Below, in pieces: positions 1-12,138 of a stretch of 64,000 nt of DNA. The notes under the pieces were generated by a model, which saw only the letters and a program-made list of their open reading frames with translations, was not told the origin of the DNA and made no database searches. Within the stretch, counting starts at the first letter, position 1, and every line of letters starts with the position of its first letter. This DNA is from Brasenia schreberi. Lineage: Eukaryota; Streptophyta; Magnoliopsida; Nymphaeales; Cabombaceae. The DNA lies in NCBI GenBank assembly GCA_036023115.1, contig JAYKKT010000089.1, forward strand, positions 13,212,001 through 13,276,000, given 5' to 3'. A program made the translations under genes and the position numbers.

Positions 1-143
1 TCACGGTTTGGTTCCGGTTCCTAGTTCCAAAAAACCGGAACTGGCCATGCCTATCTATCTGGACCTGTCTAACCTCATCTTGCCAATAATAAATATGAAA
101 ATTGCACTAACTCTATTTCCTTCGTGGTCTGATACTGTTTCAG

Positions 144-1910
144 CTTCAGTAGGCCTTTCTTTTCTTCAGTTCACAAATATGAATTCAATGAGGAGCCTCT
201 TCATTACTGGTGTTTCCCTCTTCCTTGGGCTCTCTGTTCCTGACTACTTCTTCGAGTTCACAACCATTGCGCAGCATGGCCCTGCTCATACTAAGGCTGA
301 ATGGGTAAGTATACAAGATTTCTTTTGGTTACAACTATAAAAGTTTATTTATTAAAATAAAATTGCAAACTTGATTAGATTATGGATGTCAAGGATAAGA
401 TACGTTGGATACGGATTCCGACCCCGTATCGGAAATCGTATTTGAAGACTAATCAGATTAAGAGTTTGCTTATTCAGGATGTATCCAATTAGGGAGGACA
501 ATATTGATCCGACCAAAACCTACATCATAAGGGGCGAGATTACCCGGTTTACCTGCATTCGGGTTTACCCGGTTTAACTGAATATCTTTGAGTGAGTATG
601 GGGTAAGTACTGGGTAAGACATATCTAACCCAAACTATATGTGTGTGTGAGAGATTGAATTTTCAAAGTTTCAACTATTTAAATTTAAAAGAATTCAATT
701 ATTTGTTTGGTTTGACATAAGAGGATGTATTCTTACGCATGAATCATGCATCTAGGTGCATACCCGAGATCACATAATCTGGACCCTGGTGAGGCTCAAC
801 TTTACAAATCAAAAGACATTAGAATTTTTCCAAATGCACCAAAGATTATTACTTAGCCTTTGAGTATTGTTGTTGAAAATGTGCTTAAAGAATCGGTGAA
901 GTTTCTAAAGCTTGGTAATGAACCCTCTCTTAGTGCATGAGGCTAGGTCTGCAAAATGAGTTGCATGAGCTAAGTCACGTTGGGTGGGTCTGTTGCTCAA
1001 CCCATTAGACCAATGCTTGTTCGTGGTTCGGCTTGTTTGCTCGTTTAAGGCGAGCATAATAGATATTGTCATAACATATGATTGTAGAGGAGCCAAACAT
1101 GAGCTTGCTTGGTAAGCTTAAAATGTTAATATAGTTTTCACTTAATAATGTAAGTTAAAATTAGATCTTACGAACAATCTTTCTTTCGAATTAAACTCAT
1201 TCTACCAATGCTTGGTTGGTTCAAGTGGCCCTACACCTGTTCCCCTTAAGCAAGGTCCAAGTTCAAGTCTTGTAAATCGAGAGAACCAGTGCCAGGAGAG
1301 CTTTACCTATGGTGGACTAATCTCGCTTGAACCGGATTAGTTATTAGTCGGCTTTCGGGAAATTGTGGTTTAGACAAAGAAAAGAAAAGAAAAGAAAATT
1401 AAACACCTCGATCTTGACCAATGGAAGACATGTAAACCCATCTAGTTTTTTTTTCTAATGTCAAGTACCCAACGAACCAATCTGAAGCTAGCCGAGCCCA
1501 ACCTATCTCATCTTCTCATGCTGAGTCTAAACGAGCGCCGGCAAGCAAAGATAAGTATAATGAGCATCACGTATTGTTGATGCCCTATCTCAATGCTGCC
1601 GGCCGGCCAGCCGGCTGCCGGGGACAGAGCTGAGTGCTCTTTGCCACATATTTCTTCAACACTAACATATCTTATAAATTTCACTTTGTTGCTGCAGTTC
1701 AATGACTTCATCAACACATTATTCTCTTCACCGGCGACTGTCGCCTTCATTGTGGCCGTATTTCTCGACAACACCTTAGAGCACAAGGATGCGGCGAAAG
1801 ATAGAGGAATGCCATGGTGGATCAAGTTTCGGACGTTCAAAGGCGACAGCAGAAATGAGGAATTCTACACACTGCCTTTCAATCTAAATCGGTTCTTCCC
1901 TCCCTCGTAG
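144..1910 (+). CDS. Nucleobase-ascorbate transporter (NAT), 3' end of gene, partial
   Basis: Last two coding exons of a plant nucleobase-ascorbate transporter (NAT/NCS2 family), a multipass membrane permease whose plant members move purines, uracil or related compounds across the plasma membrane. Exon 144-304 (the acceptor could instead be after base 149) encodes a membrane segment with the family-typical stretch GLSFLQFTNMNSMR, then HGPAHTK. It ends at a codon boundary before GTAAGT (305). Exon 1698-1910 follows a CAG acceptor and encodes FNDFINTLF, a hydrophobic helix, then the conserved soluble tail with DNTLE, KDRGMPWW and FKGDSRNEEFY, ending NRFFPPS before TAG at 1908-1910. Joined, the frame is open and matches the C-terminus expected for the family, so I see no break. 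The N-terminal helices and the NAT signature motif lie upstream of the window. Intron 305-1697 carries a SINE-like insert. The substrate cannot be told from this part. Bases 1-143 would be the preceding intron. Confidence 0.9.
305..1697 (+). other. Last intron of the NAT gene
   Basis: A 1393-bp intron with GTAAGT donor and TTGCTGCAG acceptor. It contains a SINE-like insertion at about 1195-1400. At about 395-440 there is a short stretch with GATACG/CGTATC words resembling the subterminal repeats of the hAT element at 59.9 kb. Nothing coding is seen in it. Confidence 0.75.
1195..1400 (+). repeat. tRNA-derived SINE-like element in NAT intron
   Basis: The segment has a pol III A-box-like word (TGGTTCAAGTGGC near 1206), a B-box-like word (AGTTCAAGTCTTG near 1259), a body with AGGAGAGCTTTACC and GTGGACTAATCTCGCTTGAACC, and an A-rich tail of AAAGA repeats at about 1374-1399. 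This layout fits a plant tRNA-related SINE such as the Au type; the family name is from memory of its general structure, not a search. The body is shared with the tandem array at 50832-51083. Target duplications were not identified. Confidence 0.5.
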
Positions 1911-2219
1911 ATGTTCTGTTTTCTCATAATCACGTTTTAGGAGATTAAAAAAAAGCGAAGTATCGTGTGTGTTGTAAAATGAGAAAAAATAAATGTTTAT
2001 ATTTCAATTTGATGGTAAATAAATTGATATTATCATTTGATACTTTTGTAAAATTTTGACTTAAAATTATCTGGATGTATCAGATGTCAAAATGGGTCTG
2101 GTCTAGGGGCCTGACCCTGAAAAAAAATACAGGACTGGGCCAAAAATTTCTGACCAATTTTCAGAGTCGGGCAGAATGAATCAGCACATATGGCCCTCGG
2201 GACTGATTGATGCCAAATA

Positions 2220-2220
<1 letters not shown>
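1911..2220 (+). other. NAT 3' untranslated and downstream region
   Basis: Immediately after the NAT stop. A putative polyadenylation signal AATAAA is at 1988-1993, 78 bases past the stop. The rest is AT-rich with no coding signal. Confidence 0.4.
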
Positions 2221-2258
<38 letters not shown>

Positions 2259-2304
2259 ATACACACCAAAAGACATGCATTTATCACTATCACTATCTCT
2301 TTCT

Positions 2305-2368
<64 letters not shown>

Positions 2369-2379
2369 TTATTTATTTA
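2221..2379. repeat. Compound microsatellite (ATCT)n, (AT)n, (ATTT)n
   Basis: About nine ATCT units at 2221-2258, a spacer with CACTAT repeats, about 28 AT units at 2309-2364, then ATTT units to 2379. Open frames here only read through the repeat. Confidence 0.95.
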
Positions 2380-4565
2380 GGTAAATCCACCAAAATAGAG
2401 AACCACAAGAAACATATTACAATCGTTCAACTTTTGAGATGAACGGTTGAAATGATAAAATAGGAAACATTAAAGTGGAATGGTATTCTTAATTTATATC
2501 TTCATTGTTGGCTATATCAATCAAGCAGTGGAGATGATGGGTTTATTGTAGTTCTCTATATCAAGGCTCTCTCTCTCTTTCTTTATATATAGTATGTATT
2601 GTGGCAGCACGAGAGGGCAAGAGGTAATGGGTTGTGGCAACACTAGAGGAGGAAGGTGACTCACGATCTCTTTAGTCGGTTTGGTTCAATAACCGAACCG
2701 AACTGAACCAAATAGGTAGAAAACTTTCCTGCTAAATCTATGAACCAACACTAAACTGATCTATCTGTAGAACCAAATTAAACTGAATCAAAAAAATTGG
2801 TTTGGTTATTTGGGTTTTATAAGTAAATTGATTTTGCAACTTTAACCGATGTTATCCAATAAAGCTTTTAATGGATGATAGCAAGAACATAACCACATAA
2901 CCTTTTATGAAATGACAACAACAATCACATGAAAACAAGACCACATATATATAGCTGCAAGAATCTACCAAAAAACAATAATGAAATGAGATATTATACT
3001 TAATACTTGAAGATCAAATGCCTATATACTTTGCAACAAGTCTCTAAGGTATTCCTAATACACTCATTTGGTCGATTGATATATTTTCTTACATCACCAG
3101 ATTCAACAAATAAGTAGTAATCTCACCAAACAAATCAAGAACGGTTTGGAGTATGAGAGCTACGGTTCAATAACAAAATCAAAGCGAATTACCCAAAAAC
3201 CGAAATATGTATAACTTTTAAAGCTGAAACTGAATTGAATCCAATAGGTAATGAAACTAAATCAGTTCGGTTCTATTGCATTCAATTACTCGGTTTGTGC
3301 TCCAAGATCAAATGTGTATCTAATATTTGCTATTTCTGCTATAACCATTTATGCAAAATGTGAAGAAATGCAAATTTCATAAATAAAAATATGTCAACTT
3401 GCCATGTGAGGTATAAGATGAAAGTGTCATAAGAGAAGAGTTCATAGGTTGTGAAAGTTGATATTAAATCAAGAAAAAGGCTTACAAGATATTCCTCATT
3501 GAAATCTACTATAAGCCTTCATAGACCTTTAAAAAGTCTTTTCTTTCCCCATCGCCACCTTCCTCAAATAGGCTAGATCAAAATAACAAAGTTCTTGATC
3601 ATAAGCAAAGCCATGGCCATAGAAGAGAAACGTGAAGCATGTTTAAGGAGAAGTTATATAGCAAGATCTCGCTTCTTTACATTTCTAGTGCTTTTGGAGA
3701 TCAAATGAAAATCCATGTAGGTAAAAGCCTTTTGTAATGTAAAATACCAAACCCATATTTTGACCTACAACAATAGATTTTCCTAAAGTAACTTTCTGTT
3801 GCATTCGTAACTTTCAATTGTTCCAGTGCCTCCTCCAACAACATATACTAGAAAAAGTTAAAATAACACCACCACCACCAAAAACGACTACATGATAAAG
3901 TCGTAGAAATATCATTAATAGTAAAATACCATCAAAAAGACAAAAATTAGGTACTTGACAAATTAAAATGCATTGTACCTTATCACCAATTTTGCTATAA
4001 AACAAAGATTTTGTTAGCTAAATGAGCTTGTTTTACTTCACTTTCACCTAAGCTTTTGCAGATCAACAAAGATTTTGCTAAAACAAAAAAATCATCAACA
4101 AGCCATGAGAAATAACAAGAACACCTCTCATAGTCAAGCTCACAAAACCTTTACAATCTTGGGATTCATTCCCCATGAGAAGTAACAAGTGAGCACATCC
4201 ATAAGATATGCCTATTTGATAAATGGAAAACTGAACACGAAGCAAAATAGGGATCGATGAAGAAACTGTGATTCAAACACCTTCCTTAGTTGGAAAACAT
4301 GACTGACGAAGAGGATAATTGCGGCTGCTTGATGGAAAGGATACTGGTGATAGAGAACTATAAGTGATAGCAAAAATTGACTAGGGTATGGAAATGGTGT
4401 GTGTATGTGTGTATGTGTTGGGGTGGGCAGGGAGGGTGGGGGGAAGGGGGGAACTTGAACCCTACACCAAATTTCTTAAACTTACTGAACCGATTCCGAA
4501 CCGAGTTTTATTGTGATTGAATCAAACCATGAATTTCAGTTCAATCTAGTTTGATATTGTAGATG
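2380..4565. other. Intergenic repeat-rich DNA with CGGTT-type words
   Basis: No gene is seen. Clusters of CCGAACCGAACTGAACC and GGTTTGGTT words occur at 2676-2820 and 3150-3300, and related words (CCGATTCCGAACCGAG) at 4488-4560. The clustering resembles subterminal repeats of a non-autonomous DNA transposon. Clear terminal inverted repeats and a target duplication could not be fixed by eye. Confidence 0.3.
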
Positions 4566-5828
4566 TGAAAATTTTATTCCGAAGTCTATGTAGAGACTTG
4601 AAATAAGTTTTCAACCTACGTCGTTTGCGCGCCAGCTAGTTTGCTTAAACTAGCAAAGTTGTATTTTCTGACTTCGATGCGATTGTGGGAAAGTGAGATC
4701 TTTTCGTCATAGACCTTCTTGAACCGGCATTAAAGGGTCAGCCTAGACGCTTTGAGGATTTTTTTGGACAATGTGTGTTTTCAAAAATTCGCTTTCGAAT
4801 CCAATTGAATCAACCAAAATGTGCACTTGATCTAAGGAAGGAAAACTTTCCAAGTTCTGAAAAACACGAACTGGTTATGTTTTCGGAGCTTATTTTCATA
4901 TTTTTTAAAATAATTTTTGGATCTCTAAAATTCATGAAAATTTTATAGTATGTAAACAAGAATATGAGATCCTTGAACTATTTTTATTTTATTTTTGTAT
5001 GCAGTGATTATACAAAATTAAATCTAAGAAATGCCTTTGCTCAGGCATTCAGAATTGATCTGTTATAGAAATACATAGGTTTAAAGAAATATCAGTATTT
5101 TGGTGCACAGAGCTCCAACTTTTATGAGTTTAATCTTGTTGGAAAGCTATGGATGTCAACTTTTCAATGAGACTAGTTTCAATATATTTGGTTTACTGTA
5201 GACAAAGTTATAAGATGATTATTCAACCTCTATTGCAAGAAACACAGACTAAACAGACTTGGATATGAATTTGTTGGATTTTCTCCTATTTTATATATGT
5301 GGTTGCATGACCGTAAAATTATTTAAAATTTTATTGTATGTGGGCTTGTGTGTAAGGATTCGGTGTACCAAATTTCAAATTATTTGAAGTAGAGAGACAG
5401 AAATGAAAAATAAAACATCAGACGCATGCAGGATGCTCAAAACAGATTTTTGTGTTTAAAACATTCATGGATGCATTTCGTCTGAAATGAAAAGATTAAT
5501 CACAACACTTTAAAGTAAATGATTGAAGGAAATGAATTGAAATATATTTATAGTTTAAGCATAGAAGTGGTTAGAAGATATAAGAGAGTATATCATATGG
5601 AGAGGTAGGAGAAACTTGCAATAAAACAAGTAATAGGCGCGAAATATAAAGAAACGAAATGGACAACATTTCTATTATATTACATCAATGGGGAGACATT
5701 TGCTCCATTAATACAACCCCTTTCAATGGATGAAAGAATGGAAAAAGAGATTAAAGAAGAGAAGAGTGTATTGAACTTACAACCTCCTTGGGCACCGAAT
5801 CTGGATATTGGAGGGGGTGGTTTCTCCT

Positions 5829-5831
<3 letters not shown>

Positions 5832-5874
<43 letters not shown>

Positions 5875-5878
5875 CCCT

Positions 5879-5931
<53 letters not shown>
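5832..5931. repeat. (CT)n microsatellite, interrupted
   Basis: Two CT tracts, 5832-5870 and 5882-5931, separated by TTTTCCCTCCC. They produce long SLSL or LSLS frames with no gene behind them. Confidence 0.95.
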
Positions 5932-5934
<3 letters not shown>

Positions 5935-6820
5935 AGGCTATTTCTCCTCTTTCTTCAATCTTGTGAATGTTGGAAACCCAACCCGAAAATCCCTTTTTAT
6001 AGGCTTCAAGGGGGGAGGGCCTAGAGTCTTCCACAATTTGGACTGGATGGGTCTTTGGAGCCAAAGCCTTGATCCGATCCTTGGCTGGCCACATGGCCTT
6101 CACATGGCCTCTTGATGATCCTCCCTTAGTTAATGCTAGCCCAACCCCATGTGGCTAGGTCGGTCCAGCCTTGATGTAGTCAAGTGACTTGGTCTAGTAT
6201 GAGGCGGTCAAGTGCCTTTGAATATGATCGGCTAGACTTGATTTAGTGCAGCTGACTGGGTGTAAATGGATGTGGCCCGGTTAAGTTCAATTTGAGGCAA
6301 CCTTATACCATATTTGATAGGGTCTTGTCATGGCTTGGTTTGATCCACATCTTTGATCCTCTTTTAGTAATTGTCTTAGACTTTTGATTTGGCCTAGCTC
6401 ATCTTGGCTTCAACTTTCCTAGCCCGTTCGAGGCTAGGTCCTTCGTCTTAGTCCACATTTGGTGAATGAGCTCGGTCTTTGCCTTTTTTTTTGCCGCTTT
6501 GAGATCGGATTGAGATGCTTGGATTCCGTTTTGGTCCTGAGATCATGCCTTCTTTCAGGATCTTTGGCGGGCTTTGTCTTTATCTTCTTTCGATTTGATT
6601 CGCAGCTTTGTTCTTAAATCGGACTTGAATCCTACGCTTGATTTCAGGTTCATGGTTTTAAATATTTCTTTTGATTATTTAAAACCATTTTGTTTGAAAT
6701 ATATTTGAAAACAACGAGTTCTATCAAAATTTTCAAATACTTTTGAAAACAACTGAGTTTCATTCCCAATGTTTGTTTGTACAAGCGACTTGCTTTCGCT
6801 TCGTGAGTTAGTCTTTACCG

Positions 6821-6958
6821 TTTCAACCACTTTAACTTTTTGTTGGGTGTAAGGTGTCGGATCACTTTAATCCTTTCGATGGGTGTAGGGTCTCAAACCT
6901 TTTTAACCTTTGCATGTAGGGTTTTGGACCGCTTTAACCATTTGATGTGTGTAGGGTC
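6821..6958. repeat. Minisatellite, about four units of roughly 35 bp
   Basis: Imperfect units each end in GTGTAGGGT-like text and contain ACTTTAACC-like text (unit ends near 6855, 6891, 6922 and 6957). It lies in the LTR-like region. Confidence 0.55.
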
Positions 6959-7872
6959 CTACAATAGGACTATCCTCTATCGGGCGAGTTTTTGAAGCGT
7001 AATTTGAATTTGATTTGAATTTCAAAGGTTTTTGGTAAATTTGACATTTTGCAAACATTTTTGAGTTTGATTCCCAATGTCTCATTTTCATTTGTTTTTT
7101 TGAAAAAAATTGTTTGAAACCATCATTTCTTTGAAGGAAATCATTTGAAAAGGCAGTCCTGCCAATTTGGGCTTGAGGGCAAAACAATCATTTTTTGGCT
7201 TTTTGTCAAAATTAGATTTTTTTGAGAGGAGTGCAATTTATCCTTATTTTGTGGGTGTCACGAAATTTTGGTACGAAAATGAATTCATATAAGCTATCTT
7301 TATTTGAAAACCTTTAAAAGACCCAAAACCACAATTTTTTTTTTTAAAAAGAAAAAATTTCTAAAAATAAAATGTTTTGAAATTTTTTTTGGGTGTTTAT
7401 AGATATTTTGGTTTTAATTGAATTATGCTCACCTCTAACTATTTCACCTCTTAGATTAATTGTGTCAACTAGCTTATAAGCCAACACATCTGCAATAGAG
7501 AGAAACGATCCAAATGAAGGGCACACCAGTAATTGGAAGGACAAACTTTTTAAGACGTACTCGTGTTAGATTTTCGTGTTGTGTTGTGTCTTAGATTACC
7601 AGCTCTGCTCCCGTCTCTTCACACTCATTGTTGTGCTTGCGTTGAAGAACATTGAAAGGAAAAGTAAACTTAGGTGGTGGAGAGCGGTATTTAAACCAAA
7701 TCAGTTCTGGTTTGGTTCGGCCCCAAAAGGTAGTTCTGTGAATTTCTCTCAGAGGATTGTTCAATGCATAGCTTTGTAGTACTTTCAAGCCGAGTTTGTT
7801 TACTTTAAAAGCTATATATGTACATCTACTATACTAGAAGTATGTATAAAGAGAGTTTATCATGCCTCTTGT

Positions 7873-7875
<3 letters not shown>

Positions 7876-7960
<85 letters not shown>
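7876..7960. repeat. (AT)n microsatellite
   Basis: About 42 uninterrupted AT units. Confidence 0.97.
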
Positions 7961-7965
<5 letters not shown>

Positions 7966-8247
7966 AGTGTGTGTGTATAGTTCATGTACACACTCAATTA
8001 TACTCAAATCTCATTAAAGCAACTATTCTGATTTTTAAGATCTATGGTTTAGGTATTTAAAGCAATAGTATTAGGTGTAATTAATGCACCTGCAAAAATA
8101 CAATAGTTTTTTTACTTTTAATTCAAATATCAATTGTTGATTTTAATGCTTGAAGAGTTGAGATCTTTAATTGTTTGAACATATTTATCATGTTTTATTC
8201 CTCCTTATATAAATATAAAAGAGAACTTAACATTGATCGCTTTTGAT

Positions 8248-8250
<3 letters not shown>

Positions 8251-8310
<60 letters not shown>
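8251..8310. repeat. (AC)n(AT)n microsatellite
   Basis: About 18 AC units followed by about 11 AT units. Confidence 0.95.
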
Positions 8311-9220
8311 GAAATGGTAGATTAATTTTTCTCATCGTTAGGTTCCAGAATTCAAACCTGTAAAGCGGAGTCTTTTCCTATTATTCTCAAACAAAATCAA
8401 ACCAAACCACACAACAAAAGCAACCAAACGGTTTGGTCCGGTTTTGTTGCATGTCAAAGTACATTATCGTAATTGTATGTGTGATGTCCTTGACCGAAAC
8501 TTCCGGCTACCTCGAGCGTACGTATTCCACCATTCTATCGGTTCTCACAATTCCCAAGCGTCTGCAACATAATTTTGAGAAACCACTTAATTGTGTCATA
8601 TTTATTCAAAGAGCATCACCATATTGCATTATCCGCACAAGGAAACGCCAGACAGGAACTGGAAACAAATGACTCAACATAAAATTGACACATGGGAAGG
8701 CACACATTCAAATCTGAAATATGTACGACCATGGAAGTCTTTGTTCATTGTGAGGAGAATGTATGTTTCATGTCCACTCCAAGTTAGATGGTCGATTATT
8801 CTTTAAGGTTTGATCATGTGTAATGTGTATGCTAACAATTCACCTAAGAGGAGATACATTATTCTTTACTTTCAACACTTTTATGGCCTTTTTCTTTTTT
8901 TACGTGTTTATAGTTTAGTTTCTTACACTCTATTGAAGCTTTTTTAAATTATTTTTTATATGTCTAAACCATTTATATATAAGTAACGGTAATGTTCTAA
9001 CTCTATTTGTACTCAAATCTATTCAAATATCTTCACCGTTTGATTAATATAACTAACAGTGAAGATTAGAATTAAAAGTATTGTTATATTCGTGTACTCT
9101 ACATTTGGTGCATCTATACAACAAATGTTTTTTTTGTTGCTTTTATCACCTTAACCGTTCCATGATTAAACATATTTAAACAATAATAAGATTGATTATT
9201 TCTCATATCTTCTCTCTCTC

Positions 9221-9224
9221 ACAT

Positions 9225-9282
<58 letters not shown>

Positions 9283-9300
9283 GTGCGCGCGCGTGCATGA
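9221..9300. repeat. (AC)n(AT)n(GT)n(GC)n self-complementary microsatellite
   Basis: AC units, then AT units, then GT units, then GCGCGCGTGC. The AC and GT arms are reverse complements around an AT centre, so the tract can fold on itself. Confidence 0.95.
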
Positions 9301-9436
9301 GTCTAACAAGATATTGCCCTTGTCAGATGATGATAGGATCTTTCATCTATCGCCTTTCTAACACCATCCTCTATCATTCATGGAAAACAAGTGGACAATT
9401 ATACCTTAAGAATATAAACTCTCATAATACACTATC

Positions 9437-9440
<4 letters not shown>

Positions 9441-9470
<30 letters not shown>
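9441..9470. repeat. (AT)n microsatellite
   Basis: About 15 AT units. Confidence 0.9.
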
Positions 9471-9471
<1 letters not shown>

Positions 9472-10245
9472 CCAATGTGAGCTTAACCTATCGAAACATA
9501 TTGCACGAGTCAACAAACCGACGCAATCTCATGTTGTAAGGCCTACAAGATGAGTTAGCCGAACAACGGGCAGTTGTGTTCCTCTTGCAACCCAAAAGTC
9601 GAGAAGTTGAATAGGAATAACCACAAAAGATATGCCAGTTGAATCGAATCACTCGAAAATGTCTAGCGGATTTCAGTGAAATAGAGACGAACATTGCGCG
9701 TCTCCGCAAATTAGCAGAAATCTGGAAGAGTATAAATAGCAAAGAAAGAAAAAGGAGGGGAAGGGGGGGATGGAAGTGTTGATTCTTGTTTGGATTGAGT
9801 TACATTATTAATTGGTTAAGTGAAAGTTAGTTCATTGCAAGTGATGCAGATACAGCACGAAACAAAAGTTCTTCACCAGAATTCCGCGAAATTTTAGTCG
9901 AAATCAGTTGACGTTTAGCCTCACGCAGAAACAGATAGAAACACAACGGCTGGATTCTACGTGCGTTTGTATAATTAGTTTAGGGGGCTAAAAGTGCGTA
10001 TTTTGAGCTGTAATTTAGCTTGTGTACAACCTGTTTATCGGAGTTGAGCACAGTATTTGGAAGTTTTAAATTCAGATTCTGTAGTGAGTCAGAATTGTAT
10101 CGTCAAGTTGCTAAAAATTCAGCAGTGTAGAAAGACAGATTCTACTGTAAAATCTAAGGGTCAGTAACAGGGAGTTGTGGTCTGTCCCATTTGAGTGTAA
10201 AGCTGTAACAATGTCTGTAACAGAGTGTTAGCACTTAGAACATAT

Positions 10246-10722
10246 ATGGGTAAACCACGAAAGGAGATGGTTGAAGAGGTGAGCGCTTGAGGTAGACCAT
10301 CAACTAAGGATGTCCTGCTGCAGATTCTACAGCAGTTGCCTTCGTTGCAAGTGATGCAGATTCAGCTGCAACAGAGCCAAGAGAAGTTGGCTATGCAGGT
10401 CAAAGTTTTGTGAGTACAACAGGCTCAAACGACTCCAAAACCAAGGTTAATTCAGCCAGATGGATTGAGTTCAGTTCCGCTAGAAAAAGTGTGTGAACTG
10501 GCATGCCATTTGTTGTCCTCTATTTCTACTTTATCAAGTGCATGTACAACGGAAGCAATCCGTAGGCATGAGTAGACTGTGAACCTCGTGAGTGAGACGC
10601 ACATAGAGGCTATTCCAAAGGCCACAATATCGGTTGAAGAGAATCAAGTAGGTGGTGATGGGAGTGGAGTGAGTGCGGGTCAAGGAGAGGCGGGTGTGAA
10701 GGCGGTGGCTTACACACACTAG
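10246..10722 (+). pseudogene. Broken gag-like reading frame of an unassigned LTR element
   Basis: From ATG at 10246 the frame reads on to a stop at 10720-10722, interrupted by three in-frame stops (near 10288, 10411 and 10575). It contains a Gln-rich stretch with ILQQLPSLQVMQIQLQQSQ, then a Gly/Val-rich end. The composition resembles the N-terminal part of plant LTR-retroelement gag proteins, but I see no zinc knuckle, protease or polymerase. A 5' leader-like stretch (about 9740-10245) with a TATAAATAG at 9731-9739 precedes it. No host function is proposed. Confidence 0.35.
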
Positions 10723-12138
10723 TGCTTAAGAGGGACTAGAAGGGGCCTTTCTTTATACGAGGGTTTGCAAATGTGAATGGCTCACGTAGGATGGATGGGG
10801 AGCCATCCAGGATGTTGCATAGACGACCTAGCCAGATGGGTAATCGGTAAGTGTAGACATGTGAGCAAAAAATGGGTACGTCGCCCAAAAGAGAGAAGAA
10901 GAGTGAGAATGGTATCTGATCGAGCAATGTGCCGAAGAGGGGTTGTCAATGGTGATGGGGCTGCATCAGGACACCAAGGGTTGTAGTAGGGAGCACCTGA
11001 AGTCGAGTGTTCGGATGAGGATGAGTTTTCTTCAAAGAGGCCAAAACTCTACAGGTGTCTCGCGAACCAAGAAGAGGCACGTTGTGGGCTGGTTGAGTCC
11101 CATACATAGTAGGTATATCCCAAGAGGCATGTGGGGGAGCATGGGGGTAGTATCATGGGACAGACACACATATGACGCATGCACCAAATACAGGTCATGT
11201 TTTAGTAGGGAACGTGCACAAACTTGTCGCCGGGTTCCTCGGAGGGGCGGGGTTAGACGTCGGGATAGGAGATGTTCCAGGGGAGAACATGGTGGATGCA
11301 AGGCACCTACTACATTGAAATGTGTTGCACTTTACTTGACAGGTGAGAGGCCAGTGAGTGGGTCGGGAGTCACCAGTGGCGGGAGGTCATCCAAGAGGAA
11401 TAGGACTAGGCGTCGGGTCAAGGCAGGACAGGGGCAGGGGTGCCAACCGTAAGGAGTAAACCCCCTGAGTCTGGGAGGTTTACGTCAGTCCATCAACGCC
11501 AGTTGTCATGCGCCAGAGCTACTGCTATGGCAGTGCCGCAGGGGGCAGGTGGCCAACACTAGTTTGGGGCTGACGGGGAGGTTACTTCAGGGTGAGATTC
11601 GTGCAAACCGAACAACATCCAAGAGGAGTGTTGACATGCCAACAACAGAAGTCAAAGGTGGCGGTGGAGCAGATGGTCGGGAATGTGGGAAGTGCTCAAT
11701 CAGTGGAGTGCCTTGGGCGAGGCACATGCTCACGGGACCTTGAAGGAGAGGTCCTGCTTGGCTAGGGGAGAGTAGTCACGGGCATGATTTCCGTGGTGCG
11801 CGCACCCTTGTACATCCTTTATCCAATAGCTTCATAGAGTGCGCACACCAGACAATACATGGACGGAGAGGCGTACGCGCCATGGCTAGACATGATATTC
11901 ATTTGTTTGATTTGTATGCTTTGTATATGTGTGAGTCATGTACATAGTGTAATCGAATGGAACTAGGCTATCCAAGTTGTGAGTCGGGTCCAAGTCTTGA
12001 GTCGGGTTGAGACTAGACTAGGCTGGGTTAGTAGTTGACCTAAGTGGGGTTAGGACTAACTAAGTGAGGTTAGGATGGAAGGAATATTCCTTTGAACATT
12101 CTTCCAGCCAAAGGGTTGTGAAATACACTAGCCAGGTC
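10723..12138. other. G-rich region without recognisable gene
   Basis: Strikingly G-rich on the + strand compared with the surrounding AT-rich DNA. The longest frame (10943-11452) is rich in Arg, Gly and Ser, begins at a GTG-internal position and matches no domain I know. It probably belongs to the same decayed LTR element as 10246-10722. Confidence 0.35.

Larger units (their letters stand above)
4566..7440. mobile_element. Decayed LTR-retrotransposon-like region (LTR or LARD-type)
   Basis: A long non-coding stretch with features I associate with large plant Gypsy LTRs. These are AT-rich sequence with text such as GGAAAGCTATGGATGTCAAC (5139-5158), G/T-rich gene-desert sequence at 6100-6700, a short minisatellite at 6821-6958, and GTGTCACGAAATTTTGGTACG (7255-7275). 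No gag or pol reading frame is visible in any frame. Boundaries and paired LTRs were not found, so this is an inference from sequence texture. Confidence 0.3.
7441..9740. other. Intergenic region with microsatellites
   Basis: No gene is seen. It holds several microsatellites listed separately and otherwise AT-rich unique-looking DNA. The frames at 8433-8806 have no recognisable domain, start from non-ATG codons or overlap one another, and are not accepted. Confidence 0.5.

Noticed and set aside
5726..6115. 129-codon open frame
   Set aside because: Most of it is translated (CT)n repeat, with no domain outside the repeat.
8433..8806. Two overlapping small frames
   Set aside because: Different frames over the same bases, no family recognised, non-ATG or weak starts, AT-rich surroundings.
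10943..11452. 169-codon open frame as a host gene
   Set aside because: Arg/Gly-rich by composition, no domain, G-rich sequence gives chance openness, and the surroundings look like a decayed LTR element.
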